From Mesorhizobium tianshanense (GTDB lineage: Bacteria; Pseudomonadota; Alphaproteobacteria; Rhizobiales; Rhizobiaceae): a stretch of DNA of 64,000 nt. Under the pieces are notes generated by a model that worked only from the letters and a program-made list of their open reading frames with translations, made no database searches and had not been told where the DNA came from. The position numbers were made by a program, and so were the translations under genes. Shown one piece after another: positions 35,654-44,790 of this stretch. The DNA lies in the NCBI RefSeq assembly GCF_007830515.1, contig NZ_VLKT01000024.1, forward strand, positions 50,780 through 114,779, read 5' to 3'. The number at the start of each line of letters is the position of its first letter. Positions within the stretch are counted from its first letter, which is position 1.

Positions 35654-37056
35654 GAAACCGTCCCGCCGAGTTCCCCGGGCAGCGCGTAAGCCCATTGCGT
35701 GATATTGCCGGCGCCGAGGAAGACGATGAGATCGCCTGGTTTCGCCAGGTCGCGGATAACAGGCGCGATCGCCGCGGGGCCTTCGATGTAGCGCGCGTCG
35801 CGATGGCCGCCGGCGCGGATGCGGAACACCAGTGCCTCGGAGGTCACCCCGTCGATCGGCTCTTCGCCTGCCGCATAGACCGGCGCCACCATCACCGTGT
35901 CGGCATCGTTGAAGCAGACGGAAAACTCGTCGAACAGGTCATGCAGCCGGGTGAAGCGGTGCGGCTGGGCAATGGCGATAACGCGGCCCTTGGTGGCGTC
36001 GCGCGCCGCCTTCAGAACCGCCGTGATCTCGACCGGATGGTGGCCGTAGTCGTCGAAGATTTCGACGCCGTTCCACGAACCGGTACGGGTGAAGCGCCGC
36101 TTGACGCCGGCGAAGGACGACAGGCCCTTCCTGATCGCCTCGGCCGAAAGGCCGAGTTCGTGCGCGACGGCGATCGCCGCGGTCGCGTTGGAGACGTTGT
36201 GACGGCCGGGCATCGGCAGGCGCAGGCCCGATATCGTCGACTGGTCGCGGGTCTTGCGGTCGCGGATCACCACGTCGAATTCCGAGGTCGGGCCGTCCAT
36301 CCGGTGATTGGTGAAACGCACGTCTGCCTGCGCGTTCTCGCCATAGGTGATGACGCGTCGGTCCTCGATGCGGCTGACCAGCGCCTGCACCTCCGGGTGG
36401 TCGGTGCACATGACGCCGAAGCCGTAGAACGGCACGTTCTCAACGAACTGGCGAAAGGCCTCGCGCACTTTGTCGAAGGAGCCGTAATGGTCGAGATGCT
36501 CCGGATCGATGTTGGTGACGACGGCAATCTCGGCCGGCAGCTTCAGGAAGGTGCCATCGCTCTCGTCGGCCTCGACCACCATCCATTCGCCGTCGCCCAT
36601 GCGGGCGTTCGTGCCATAGGCATTGATGATGCCGCCATTGATCACGGTCGGATCGAGCCCGCCGGCTTCGAGCAGCGTCGCCACCATCGAAGTCGTCGTC
36701 GTCTTGCCGTGCGTGCCGCCGATGGCCACCGCCTGCCGGAAGCGCATCAGTTCGGCCAGCATCTCGGCGCGACGGACGACGGGAAGCAGTTTCTCGCGCG
36801 CGGCCTTCAGCTCCGGATTGGATTTCTTGATCGCCGTCGAGACGACAACCACTTCGGCATCGCCGATATTGTCGGCGTGATGACCGACAAAGCACTCGAT
36901 GCCCTCGTCGCGCAGCCGCTGCACGTTGGCGCTGTCGGCCTGGTCGGACCCTTGCACCTTGTAGCCGAGATTGTGCAGCACCTCGGCGATGCCGCTCATG
37001 CCGATGCCGCCGATGCCGATGAAATGCACAAGGCCGATCGTCTGCGGCATCTTCAT
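35650..37056 (-). CDS. murC: UDP-N-acetylmuramate--L-alanine ligase
   Basis: Mur ligase adding L-Ala to UDP-MurNAc, 468 aa. HFIGIGGIGMSGIAEVL is the N-terminal nucleotide fold, GGTHGKTTTTSMVA the ATP loop, and DDYGHHPVEI the C-domain signature. It overlaps murG by 4 bp upstream and murB by 4 bp downstream. Confidence 0.97.
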   Translation of the reverse strand: MKMPQTIGLVHFIGIGGIGMSGIAEVLHNLGYKVQGSDQADSANVQRLRDEGIECFVGHHADNIGDAEVVVVSTAIKKSNPELKAAREKLLPVVRRAEMLAELMRFRQAVAIGGTHGKTTTTSMVATLLEAGGLDPTVINGGIINAYGTNARMGDGEWMVVEADESDGTFLKLPAEIAVVTNIDPEHLDHYGSFDKVREAFRQFVENVPFYGFGVMCTDHPEVQALVSRIEDRRVITYGENAQADVRFTNHRMDGPTSEFDVVIRDRKTRDQSTISGLRLPMPGRHNVSNATAAIAVAHELGLSAEAIRKGLSSFAGVKRRFTRTGSWNGVEIFDDYGHHPVEITAVLKAARDATKGRVIAIAQPHRFTRLHDLFDEFSVCFNDADTVMVAPVYAAGEEPIDGVTSEALVFRIRAGGHRDARYIEGPAAIAPVIRDLAKPGDLIVFLGAGNITQWAYALPGELGGTVS

Positions 37057-38180
37057 GCGTGCGTCTCCTTCCTGAAGTCCGAAACGGTTTTCTTCGACGC
37101 AATAGCCTCTGTCAGATCGGCGAGCAACCGTGCCGCGTCCGGTTTTCCGGCCGACTTCGCCGCCGCCGCCATTGTGGCCAGCCGCTCAGGATCGTCCATC
37201 AGCGTCCCGACGAGCGTGGCGATGCGTTCGGACGAAAGCGTGGATTGCGGATGCACTTCGGCGCCGCCTGCCGCCGCCAATGCCGCGGCATTGGCGGCCT
37301 GGTCGTGGTCGAGCGCGTGGGGATAGGGCACCAGCAGCGCCGGCCGGCCGATCACCGCGATTTCCGATACGGTCGATGCGCCGGACCGCGACATCACCAG
37401 ATGCGCCGCAGCCATGCGCGCCGCCATGTCGGTGAAGAAGGGCGACACCTCGGCCTCGACGCCAAGGGCGGCATAGGCCGCCCTGACCCGCTCCACATCG
37501 TCGGCGCGCGCCTGTTGCGTGATATCAAGCCGCTTGCGTTGCGCGTCGGAAAGCTGTCCGATCGCCGCCGGCATCGCGTCGGAAAAGAACTGTGCCCCCT
37601 GGCTGCCGCCGAACACCAGAAACCGGAACGGCTGCTTGCCCGTAGACGCCACATAGGGCGTCTTCGCCGCCTCCAGCACTTGCGGCCTGACCGGATTGCC
37701 TGTCGTCACTGTCTTGACGCCCGCGGCACTTGAATCCTCCGGCAAAAACCCACCGGCGATGGCATCGACGCGGCCGGCCAGCGCCCGGTTGGCGCGCCCC
37801 ATCACCGCGTTCTGCTCGTGGATGAGCGTCGGTACCTTGCGCCGCGTCGCGGCATAGAGCGGCGGCAGCGTCGGATAGCCGCCGAAACCGACCACGACGG
37901 CGGGCTTGATCCGGCCGATCACGGCGGATGCCTGCCGCACGCCGCCCCAGATTTTCCAGAAGGCGGCGAGCATCGCAAAGGGATTTTTCGAACTCATCGT
38001 CGCCGACTTGATCGGATGGATGCTTGCTGCCGGAAACTGGCCGGCAAAACGCTCGGCACGATCATCGGTGGCGAGATGCACCGTCCAGCCGCGCCCGGTC
38101 AGCTCGTGCGCCAGCGCCTCGGCCGGGAAGAGATGCCCGCCCGTGCCGCCGGCCGCCAGAAGGATGACCCCCGTCGCCAT
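37053..38180 (-). CDS. murG: UDP-GlcNAc--lipid I N-acetylglucosaminyltransferase
   Basis: Peripheral membrane glycosyltransferase forming lipid II, 375 aa. LLAAGGTGGHLFPAEALA is the N-terminal G-loop, VFGGSQGAQFF the second, and RSGASTVSEIAVIGRPALLVPYPHALD the sugar-nucleotide site. It begins 1 nt after ftsW ends and overlaps murC by 4 bp. Confidence 0.97.
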   Translation of the reverse strand: MATGVILLAAGGTGGHLFPAEALAHELTGRGWTVHLATDDRAERFAGQFPAASIHPIKSATMSSKNPFAMLAAFWKIWGGVRQASAVIGRIKPAVVVGFGGYPTLPPLYAATRRKVPTLIHEQNAVMGRANRALAGRVDAIAGGFLPEDSSAAGVKTVTTGNPVRPQVLEAAKTPYVASTGKQPFRFLVFGGSQGAQFFSDAMPAAIGQLSDAQRKRLDITQQARADDVERVRAAYAALGVEAEVSPFFTDMAARMAAAHLVMSRSGASTVSEIAVIGRPALLVPYPHALDHDQAANAAALAAAGGAEVHPQSTLSSERIATLVGTLMDDPERLATMAAAAKSAGKPDAARLLADLTEAIASKKTVSDFRKETHA

Positions 38181-38181
38181 T

Positions 38182-39333
38182 TCACTCCGCCGCCATCGCG
38201 CGCTGCGACGGTGCGAAGCCCAGCTGCTTGCGCTTTTCCGGCCGCCTGCGTGTCAGCGCCAGCACCATGCCCATCGAGATGGCGATGGCGATCTGCGAGG
38301 AGCCGCCATAGGAGATGAACGGCAAGGTCATGCCCTTGGCCGGCATCAGCTGCAGATTGACGGCCATGTTGATGACCGACTGCAGACCGAACACCGTGAC
38401 CAGGCCGCCAACCGCATAGCGCGTGAAATCGTCCTGCTCTTTGAGCGCGGTGCTGAGCCCGCGCAGCACGATGAAGGCGAAGATGGTCATGATGAAAAAG
38501 CACATGATCAGTCCGAATTCCTCGCCGGCGACCGAGAAGACGAAGTCGGCATGGCTGTCGGGTATGACCCGCTTGACGGTGCCCTCGCCCGGCCCGACAC
38601 CGAACCAGCCGCCGTTGATCAGCGCATCGCGGCCCATGTCGACCTGGAACGTGTCGCCTTCGCCGGTCATGAAGCGGTCGATTCGGCCGGCGACGTGCGG
38701 AAACACCGTATAGGCGGCGAACACGCCGCCGACGCCGGCAGCGCCCAGCGCGATGATCCACAGCCATGGCAACCCGGCCATGAAGAACATCACCCCCCAG
38801 GTGCCGAGCACCAGCATGGTCTGGCCGAAATCCGGCTGCGCCACCAGCAGAGAAATGACGAGGGCCAGCAGCAGCATGGCGAAAAGATTGCCCGGAATGT
38901 CGGGCTGGCGCTTGTGTTCGGCAAACAGCCAGGCGCAGATGACGACGAATGCCGGTTTCAGGAATTCCGACGGCTGGATCGACACGCCGGCGAGCGACAC
39001 CCAGCGCCGCGCGCCCTTCACCTCGACGCCGATGTACAGAACCGCCACCATCAGCACCAGCATGATGCACAGCATGGCCAGGGCCATGCGCCTGATCTGC
39101 CGCGAGTCCAGGAAGGAGACGACCAGCATCATGCCAAGGGCGGGGATCGTGAAGATGATCTGGCGTGTGGCGAAGTGGAAACTGTCGAGGCCGATGCGCT
39201 GGGCTACCGCCGGGCTCGCCGCGAAGGACAGCACGATGCCGAGCCCCATCAGCGACAGGAACGCAGCCAGGAACCAGCGATCGACCGTCCACCACCAGGT
39301 GGCAACTGGGCTTTTGTCGAGACGGCTTTGCAT
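38182..39333 (-). CDS. ftsW: Septal peptidoglycan glycosyltransferase FtsW (SEDS family)
   Basis: Ten-segment SEDS membrane protein that polymerises lipid II at the septum with FtsI, 383 aa. Conserved SEDS segments include QPSEFLKPAFVVICAW, DFGQTMLVLGTWGVMFFMAG, a large periplasmic loop (INGGWFGVGPGEGTVK) and LPAKGMTLPFISYGGSS. The ATG overlaps the murD stop by 1 nt (TAATG). Confidence 0.97.
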   Translation of the reverse strand: MQSRLDKSPVATWWWTVDRWFLAAFLSLMGLGIVLSFAASPAVAQRIGLDSFHFATRQIIFTIPALGMMLVVSFLDSRQIRRMALAMLCIMLVLMVAVLYIGVEVKGARRWVSLAGVSIQPSEFLKPAFVVICAWLFAEHKRQPDIPGNLFAMLLLALVISLLVAQPDFGQTMLVLGTWGVMFFMAGLPWLWIIALGAAGVGGVFAAYTVFPHVAGRIDRFMTGEGDTFQVDMGRDALINGGWFGVGPGEGTVKRVIPDSHADFVFSVAGEEFGLIMCFFIMTIFAFIVLRGLSTALKEQDDFTRYAVGGLVTVFGLQSVINMAVNLQLMPAKGMTLPFISYGGSSQIAIAISMGMVLALTRRRPEKRKQLGFAPSQRAMAAE

Positions 39334-40736
39334 TATCGTGTCCCTCCGATGGGCTTCACGCCATCAATTATGCTCGCGGCCTGCCTAAAGGCTTCGCCGC
39401 GCACTTCGAAATTCTTGAACTGGTCGAAACTGGCGCAGGCCGGCGAAAGCAGCACCACCACCTCGCCGTTGTTATCATCCTTGGCCGCGTCGCTTGCGGC
39501 GTGTTCGACCGCTGCGGCCAGCGTGCCCGAGATCTCATAAGGCACCGCCTCGCCGAGCGTCGCCGAAAAGGCCGGTGCGGCTTCGCCGATCAGATAGGCC
39601 TTGGCGATGCGCGGAAAAAGGCCGCGCAACGGCTCGATGCCGCCCTCCTTCGGCAACCCGCCGGCGATCCAGTAGATGCGCGCAAAGCTGGACAATGCGG
39701 GCGCTGCCGCATCGGCATTAGTGGCCTTGGAATCGTTGATGAAAAGCACATGGCCCTTGCGGCCGACCTGCTCCATGCGGTGCGCCAGCCCGGGAAAGCT
39801 CTCCAGCCCCGATTGGATCTCGCCCAGCTCGAGCCCGACCTTGAGACAGGCGGCGACGGCGGCCAGTGCATTCTGCGCATTGTGCTGGCCGCGCAGCGAG
39901 CCGATGCCTTCGAGAAAGGCAACGCGACTGTAACGGCCATGCACCGCTTCCATCAGATCGGTGCCGTCGGCGAAGTAACCGTCGGTCAGCGGCAGGCGCC
40001 GGGAAATGCGGATGACGTGCTGGCCTGCCCGCTCCAGCCGGTCGGCGGTCTGGGCGCCCCAGGAATCGTCGACACCGATGATGGCGGTTTCGCTGCCGGC
40101 CGCCAGCCGTTCCTTGATCGCGGCGTAGTGCTGCATCGTGCCGTGGCGGTCGAGATGATCGGGCGTCAGGTTGAGCAGGACGCCGGCTGTCGGATTGATC
40201 GAGGGCGCAAGGTCGATCTGGTAGGACGAGCATTCCACGACATAGTGCCGCCCGGGCTCCGGCGGATCGAGCGTCATCACCGCGCGACCGATATTGCCGC
40301 CCATCTGCGTGTCGCGCCCGGCCGATTTCAGGATATGCGCCGTCAGCGCCGTGGTCGTCGATTTGCCATTGGTTCCGGTGATGGCGATGAAGGGTGCTGC
40401 CGGCGCCAGCAAGGTCCGCTCGCGGCAGAAAAGCTCGATGTCGCCAATGATCTCGACGCCTGAAGCGCGCGCGAGTTCCACCGTCCAGTGCGGCTTCGGA
40501 TGCGTCAGCGGCACGCCGGGCGACAGCACGAAAGCCGAGAACTTCGCCCAGTCGGCGCCGCGCAGATCGCCGGTCGCGATGCCAACGGCCTCGGCCTTGG
40601 CGACGCTGTTGGGATTGTCGTCCCAGGCCAGCACGTCCGCTCCGCCCTCGATCAGCGCGCGCGCCGTGGCAACCCCGGAGCCGCCGAGCCCGAAGAGCGA
40701 AACGCGCTTGCCTGCGAAGGATGCGGCGGGGATCAA
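39333..40736 (-). CDS. murD: UDP-MurNAc-L-alanine--D-glutamate ligase
   Basis: Mur ligase adding D-Glu, 467 aa. SLFGLGGSGVATARAL is the N-terminal fold, ITGTNGKSTTTALTAHIL the ATP loop and HRMEQVGRKGHVLFINDSKATN the C-domain. AGGAGG 5 nt before a TTG at 40736 decides the start (MIPAASFAGKRVSLFG). The frame stays open to 41066, but that overlaps mraY antisense. It starts 8 bp after mraY. Confidence 0.96.
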   Translation of the reverse strand: MIPAASFAGKRVSLFGLGGSGVATARALIEGGADVLAWDDNPNSVAKAEAVGIATGDLRGADWAKFSAFVLSPGVPLTHPKPHWTVELARASGVEIIGDIELFCRERTLLAPAAPFIAITGTNGKSTTTALTAHILKSAGRDTQMGGNIGRAVMTLDPPEPGRHYVVECSSYQIDLAPSINPTAGVLLNLTPDHLDRHGTMQHYAAIKERLAAGSETAIIGVDDSWGAQTADRLERAGQHVIRISRRLPLTDGYFADGTDLMEAVHGRYSRVAFLEGIGSLRGQHNAQNALAAVAACLKVGLELGEIQSGLESFPGLAHRMEQVGRKGHVLFINDSKATNADAAAPALSSFARIYWIAGGLPKEGGIEPLRGLFPRIAKAYLIGEAAPAFSATLGEAVPYEISGTLAAAVEHAASDAAKDDNNGEVVVLLSPACASFDQFKNFEVRGEAFRQAASIIDGVKPIGGTR

Positions 40737-40744
40737 GTGGCCTC

Positions 40745-41827
40745 CTATCTGAGCTTCAGGGTCGATAGGCCGACCAGCGCCAGGATGACGGCGATGATCC
40801 AGAAGCGGATCACCACTTGGCTTTCGGTCCAGCCGAGCTTTTCGAAATGGTGGTGGATCGGCGCCATTAGAAACACGCGCTTGCCGGTCATCTTGAAGTA
40901 GCCGACCTGGATAATGACCGACAGGATCTCGACGACGAACAGGCCGCCGACGATGACCAGCACGATCTCGTGCTTGGTGGCGACCGCGATCGTGCCGATC
41001 AGGCCGCCCAGGGCCAGCGATCCGGTATCGCCCATGAAGATCGCCGCCGGCGGGGCGTTGAACCATAGGAAGCCGAGGCCGGCGCCGATGACCGCGCCCA
41101 GAACCACCGCCAGTTCGCCGGTGCCGGGCACGAAATGGATCTGCAGATATTCGGCGAACACCGCATTGCCGGAGAGATAAGCGATGACGCCGAAGGAGGC
41201 CGCCGCGATCATGATCGGCACGATCGCCAGCCCGTCGAGGCCATCTGTCAGATTCACCGCATTGCCGGCGCCGACGATGACGAAGCAGGAGAACGGGATG
41301 AAGAACCAGCCGAGATTGATGAGAAATTCCTTGGCGAAGGGAAAAGTCAGCGACGACGAGAACGGCGCCTGGCCGTTGTGCATGATTACCCAGGCGGCGA
41401 TGCCGGCGATGACGAATTCAAGCCCCAGCCGCGCCTTGCCGGAAAAGCCGAGATGCGATTGCTTCGTCACCTTGAGATAATCGTCGTAGAAGCCGATCGA
41501 GCCGAAACCGAGCGTCACCAGCAGCACCACCCAGACATAGATGCTGGACAGGTTCGCCCACAAAAGCGACGAGCCGACGATGCCGCACAGGATCATCAGC
41601 CCGCCCATGGTCGGCGTGCCGGCTTTCTTGAAATGCGTCTGCGGCCCGTCGGCGCGGATCGGCTGGCCCTTGCCCTGCCGCAGCCTCAGCGAATTGATGA
41701 TGGCCGGCCCGAAGATGAAGACGATCAGCGCCGCGGTGATCAGCGCGCCGCCGGTGCGGAAGGTTATGTAGCGGAAGACGTTGAAGACCGAGATCTTGTC
41801 CGCGAATTCGACGAGCAGTGTGAACAT
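40745..41827 (-). CDS. mraY: Phospho-N-acetylmuramoyl-pentapeptide transferase
   Basis: Ten-segment membrane enzyme transferring phospho-MurNAc-pentapeptide to undecaprenyl phosphate (lipid I), 360 aa. The catalytic Asp pair is in FYDDYLKVTK, NAVNLTDGLDGLAI carries the third Asp, and MAPIHHHFEKLGW is the family histidine motif. ATG 41827; 24 bp after murF. Confidence 0.98.
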   Translation of the reverse strand: MFTLLVEFADKISVFNVFRYITFRTGGALITAALIVFIFGPAIINSLRLRQGKGQPIRADGPQTHFKKAGTPTMGGLMILCGIVGSSLLWANLSSIYVWVVLLVTLGFGSIGFYDDYLKVTKQSHLGFSGKARLGLEFVIAGIAAWVIMHNGQAPFSSSLTFPFAKEFLINLGWFFIPFSCFVIVGAGNAVNLTDGLDGLAIVPIMIAAASFGVIAYLSGNAVFAEYLQIHFVPGTGELAVVLGAVIGAGLGFLWFNAPPAAIFMGDTGSLALGGLIGTIAVATKHEIVLVIVGGLFVVEILSVIIQVGYFKMTGKRVFLMAPIHHHFEKLGWTESQVVIRFWIIAVILALVGLSTLKLR

Positions 41828-41851
41828 GCGATGCGGTCCCCGGACCTGGCT

Positions 41852-43285
41852 CTAGGTCTGTTTGACGGTTGTGGTCATGGCCGGAAATTTTCCGAGCAAT
41901 GCGTCGACCAGCTTGGAAAAGCCGATGCCTTTCGACGATTTGATCATCACCACATCGCCAGGCTTCAGCGCCGACAGAAGCACCAGCTTCAGATCCTCGG
42001 CACTGGGGCGATACTCCGTCTCGATCTCGTCGGGCAGGACATCGGCCAGCGCCCGCATTTCCGGGCCGGCGAGGAAGACCGTGCGCGTCTCGGTGCCCAC
42101 GATGAGACCGGCAAGTGCCGCATGCAGCTTCGCCGAGTGGTCGCCGAGTTCGAGCATGTCGCCGAGCACGGCGATGCGCCTGCCTTCGCCCGACACCGGC
42201 GTCGCGTTGAGCAGCGCCATTGCAGCGCTCATCGACGCCGGATTGGCGTTGTAGCTCTCGTCGATCAGCGTGATCGGCCCCTTGGGGTGGCGCAGCACAT
42301 GGCGCTTGCCGCGTCCGCGCTCGGCTGAAAGATCGGCCAGCGCTAGCGCCACCCTGGCGATGTCGGCGCCGACCAGATGTGCGGCGCCCAGCACGGCCAG
42401 CACATTCTGCACCATGTGTCGGCCCGGCGCGCCAACCCTGGCGGTGATCTCCTGTCCGCCGATCTTGGCGGTGATGACGGAATGATCGGCATGCAGCGCA
42501 CATTTGAGCAGTTTGAAGGTCGCACGGGCATTCTCGCCAAACCCGTAAATGTGCTCAACGCCGGCGGCTCTCGCCATCTTGTCTAGAAGCTTCCAGCGCG
42601 GATCGTCGCGGTTGAGAAGGACTGCACCGTCCGGCTCCAGTCCCTCGAAAATCTCGGCCTTGGCCTTGGCGATTTCGTCCAGGTTGCGGAAAAAGCCGAG
42701 ATGTGCCGCCGCGATCAGCGTGACAAGGGCGACATGCGGCCGGACCATCTTGACCAGCGGCCGGATCTCGTCCGGATGGTTCATGCCGATCTCGAAGACG
42801 GCGTAGTCGCAATCCGCCGGCATCCGCGCCAGCGTCAGCGGCACGCCCCAGTGATTGTTGAAAGACTGGGCCGACGCGTGCACCTTGCCGACCGAAGACA
42901 ACACATGGCGCAACGCTTCCTTGGTGGTGGTCTTGCCCGCCGAACCGGTCACCGCGATGATCCTGGCGTTCGAGCGCGCGCGGGCGGCCAGCCCTAGCTT
43001 TTCCAGCGCGGCCAGCACGTCCTGCACGACGATCATCGGCGCCGTCAGCCGCCCTAGCGACGGCAGCTTGCCCTCGGCGACGACCAGCACGCCGGCGCCG
43101 GCCTTGATGGCGGCGGTCGCGAAATCATGGCCGTCCATCGCCTCGCCCTTGATGGCGAAGAAGGCATCGCCCGGTTGCAGGCTGCGGCTGTCGATCGAGA
43201 TGCCGGAAACGCCCTCCGGCATCTGACCGAGCGGCCGTCCGCCCATGGCTGCGACGAGATCCTGGGAGGTCCACAGAAAACTCAT
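41852..43285 (-). CDS. murF: UDP-MurNAc-tripeptide--D-Ala-D-Ala ligase
   Basis: Mur ligase adding the D-Ala-D-Ala made by Ddl, 477 aa. GISIDSRSLQPGDAFFAIKGEAMDGHDF is the N-terminal UDP site, VTGSAGKTTTKEALRHVL the ATP loop, and IDESYNANPASMSAAMALL the C-domain motif. Overlaps murE by 4 bp. Confidence 0.97.
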   Translation of the reverse strand: MSFLWTSQDLVAAMGGRPLGQMPEGVSGISIDSRSLQPGDAFFAIKGEAMDGHDFATAAIKAGAGVLVVAEGKLPSLGRLTAPMIVVQDVLAALEKLGLAARARSNARIIAVTGSAGKTTTKEALRHVLSSVGKVHASAQSFNNHWGVPLTLARMPADCDYAVFEIGMNHPDEIRPLVKMVRPHVALVTLIAAAHLGFFRNLDEIAKAKAEIFEGLEPDGAVLLNRDDPRWKLLDKMARAAGVEHIYGFGENARATFKLLKCALHADHSVITAKIGGQEITARVGAPGRHMVQNVLAVLGAAHLVGADIARVALALADLSAERGRGKRHVLRHPKGPITLIDESYNANPASMSAAMALLNATPVSGEGRRIAVLGDMLELGDHSAKLHAALAGLIVGTETRTVFLAGPEMRALADVLPDEIETEYRPSAEDLKLVLLSALKPGDVVMIKSSKGIGFSKLVDALLGKFPAMTTTVKQT

Positions 43286-44736
43286 GCGGCTTGCTCCTGG
43301 AGCGCGGAGCGGACCTCCTCATGGTCGGAAAAATGCAGCGTCTCGGCGCCGATGGTCTGGCCTTCCTCATGGCCCTTGCCGGCCACGATCAGCGTGTCGC
43401 CGGCATGGAGCATGGCGACGGCCTCGTGGATCGCCCTGCGCCGGTCGCCGACCTCGATGGCGCCGGGTGCAGCGGCAAGGATCGCTGCGCGGATCGTTTC
43501 GGGCACTTCCGAGCGCGGATTGTCGTCGGTGACGATGACGATATCGGCGAGCCGCGTGGCGATCTCGCCCATGATCGGACGCTTGCCCCGGTCGCGGTCG
43601 CCGCCGCAGCCGAACACGATGATGACGCGACCGGTGGTGAACGGCCGTACCGATGCCAACACGTTTTCCAGCGCGTCCGGTTTGTGCGCGTAATCGACGT
43701 AGACCGGCGCGCCGTTGGATGTCGTGCCAACGAGGTCGAGCCGACCCGGCGCGCCTTTCAATTTCTCCAACGCCATCAGGGCTTTGGCGGCAGGCGTTCC
43801 AGTGGAGATGGCGAGGCCCGCCGAAACCAGGGCATTGGCTATCTGGAAATCGCCGGCCAGCGGCAGGTCGACCTCGTGGAGAACGCCATCGACTTCCACC
43901 TCGGCACGTTGGCGGTGGCGCTCGTGCTCGACCCGCTTCAGTCGCAGGAAGGCGCCATGACGGCCGACCGTCAGCACGTCCAGCCCCGCCGCCCTCGCCG
44001 CCCGGATCGTCGGCTCCGACCACGGATCGTCGGCAAAGATCACGGCCGGCGCGCCCTTCGGCAGCAGCGTGTCGAACAGGCGCAGCTTGGCGCGATGATA
44101 GTCCTCGACCGTCGGGTGATAATCCATGTGGTCGCGGCCGAGATTGGTGAAGCCGCCAGCCGCAAGCTTCACGCCGTCGAGCCGGCGCTGGTCGAGGCCA
44201 TGGCTGGAGGCCTCCATCGATGCGTGGGTGACGCCGGCATCCGCCAATTCCCTCAACAGCCTGTGCAGATCAACCGGATCGGGGGTGGTCAGCGAGCCAT
44301 ATTCGTTCCGGCCCGGCGCCACCACGCCGGTCGTGCCGATCGAAGCCGCGGTAAAGCCTGACTGCTCCCATATCTGCCTGGTAAACGCCGCAACCGATGT
44401 CTTGCCGCTGGTGCCGGTCACCGCGACCATGGTTTGCGGTTGACCGCCGAAGTAGCGGGCGGCGCTCAGCGCCAGCGCAAGGCGCGGATCGTCGACGACG
44501 ATAACCGGCACCCGCAGGCCGGCGACGGCGCTGCCCTTGCCGGCCACGATCGCCGCTGCGCCGCGTTCGGCGGCATAGGCGGCATAGGCCGCGCCATCCG
44601 CCTTGGTGCCGGTGAGCGCAAAGAAGACCACGCCCGGTCTCACCTGGCGGGAATCCGACGAAATCCCGGTAACCTCCACATCGAAGGAAGCTGTTCCCTC
44701 GACAGGCAGGATACCGGCTAGATCTTTCAGCTTCAT
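43282..44736 (-). CDS. murE: UDP-MurNAc-tripeptide synthetase (meso-diaminopimelate adding)
   Basis: Mur ligase adding the third residue, 484 aa. VTGISSDSRQVRPGVVFFALTG is the N-domain, VTGTSGKTSVAAFTRQIW the ATP loop and VFGCGGDRDRGKRPIMGEIA the C-domain. TDDNPRSEVPETI contains the DNPR motif that marks the meso-diaminopimelate-specific type, as expected for a Gram-negative. Begins 54 bp after ftsI. Confidence 0.97.
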   Translation of the reverse strand: MKLKDLAGILPVEGTASFDVEVTGISSDSRQVRPGVVFFALTGTKADGAAYAAYAAERGAAAIVAGKGSAVAGLRVPVIVVDDPRLALALSAARYFGGQPQTMVAVTGTSGKTSVAAFTRQIWEQSGFTAASIGTTGVVAPGRNEYGSLTTPDPVDLHRLLRELADAGVTHASMEASSHGLDQRRLDGVKLAAGGFTNLGRDHMDYHPTVEDYHRAKLRLFDTLLPKGAPAVIFADDPWSEPTIRAARAAGLDVLTVGRHGAFLRLKRVEHERHRQRAEVEVDGVLHEVDLPLAGDFQIANALVSAGLAISTGTPAAKALMALEKLKGAPGRLDLVGTTSNGAPVYVDYAHKPDALENVLASVRPFTTGRVIIVFGCGGDRDRGKRPIMGEIATRLADIVIVTDDNPRSEVPETIRAAILAAAPGAIEVGDRRRAIHEAVAMLHAGDTLIVAGKGHEEGQTIGAETLHFSDHEEVRSALQEQAA

Positions 44737-44790
44737 CGAACCCCGTTCATCACAACAAAATAGCGCGCAGTTGCCGGCGCGCCCTAAGAA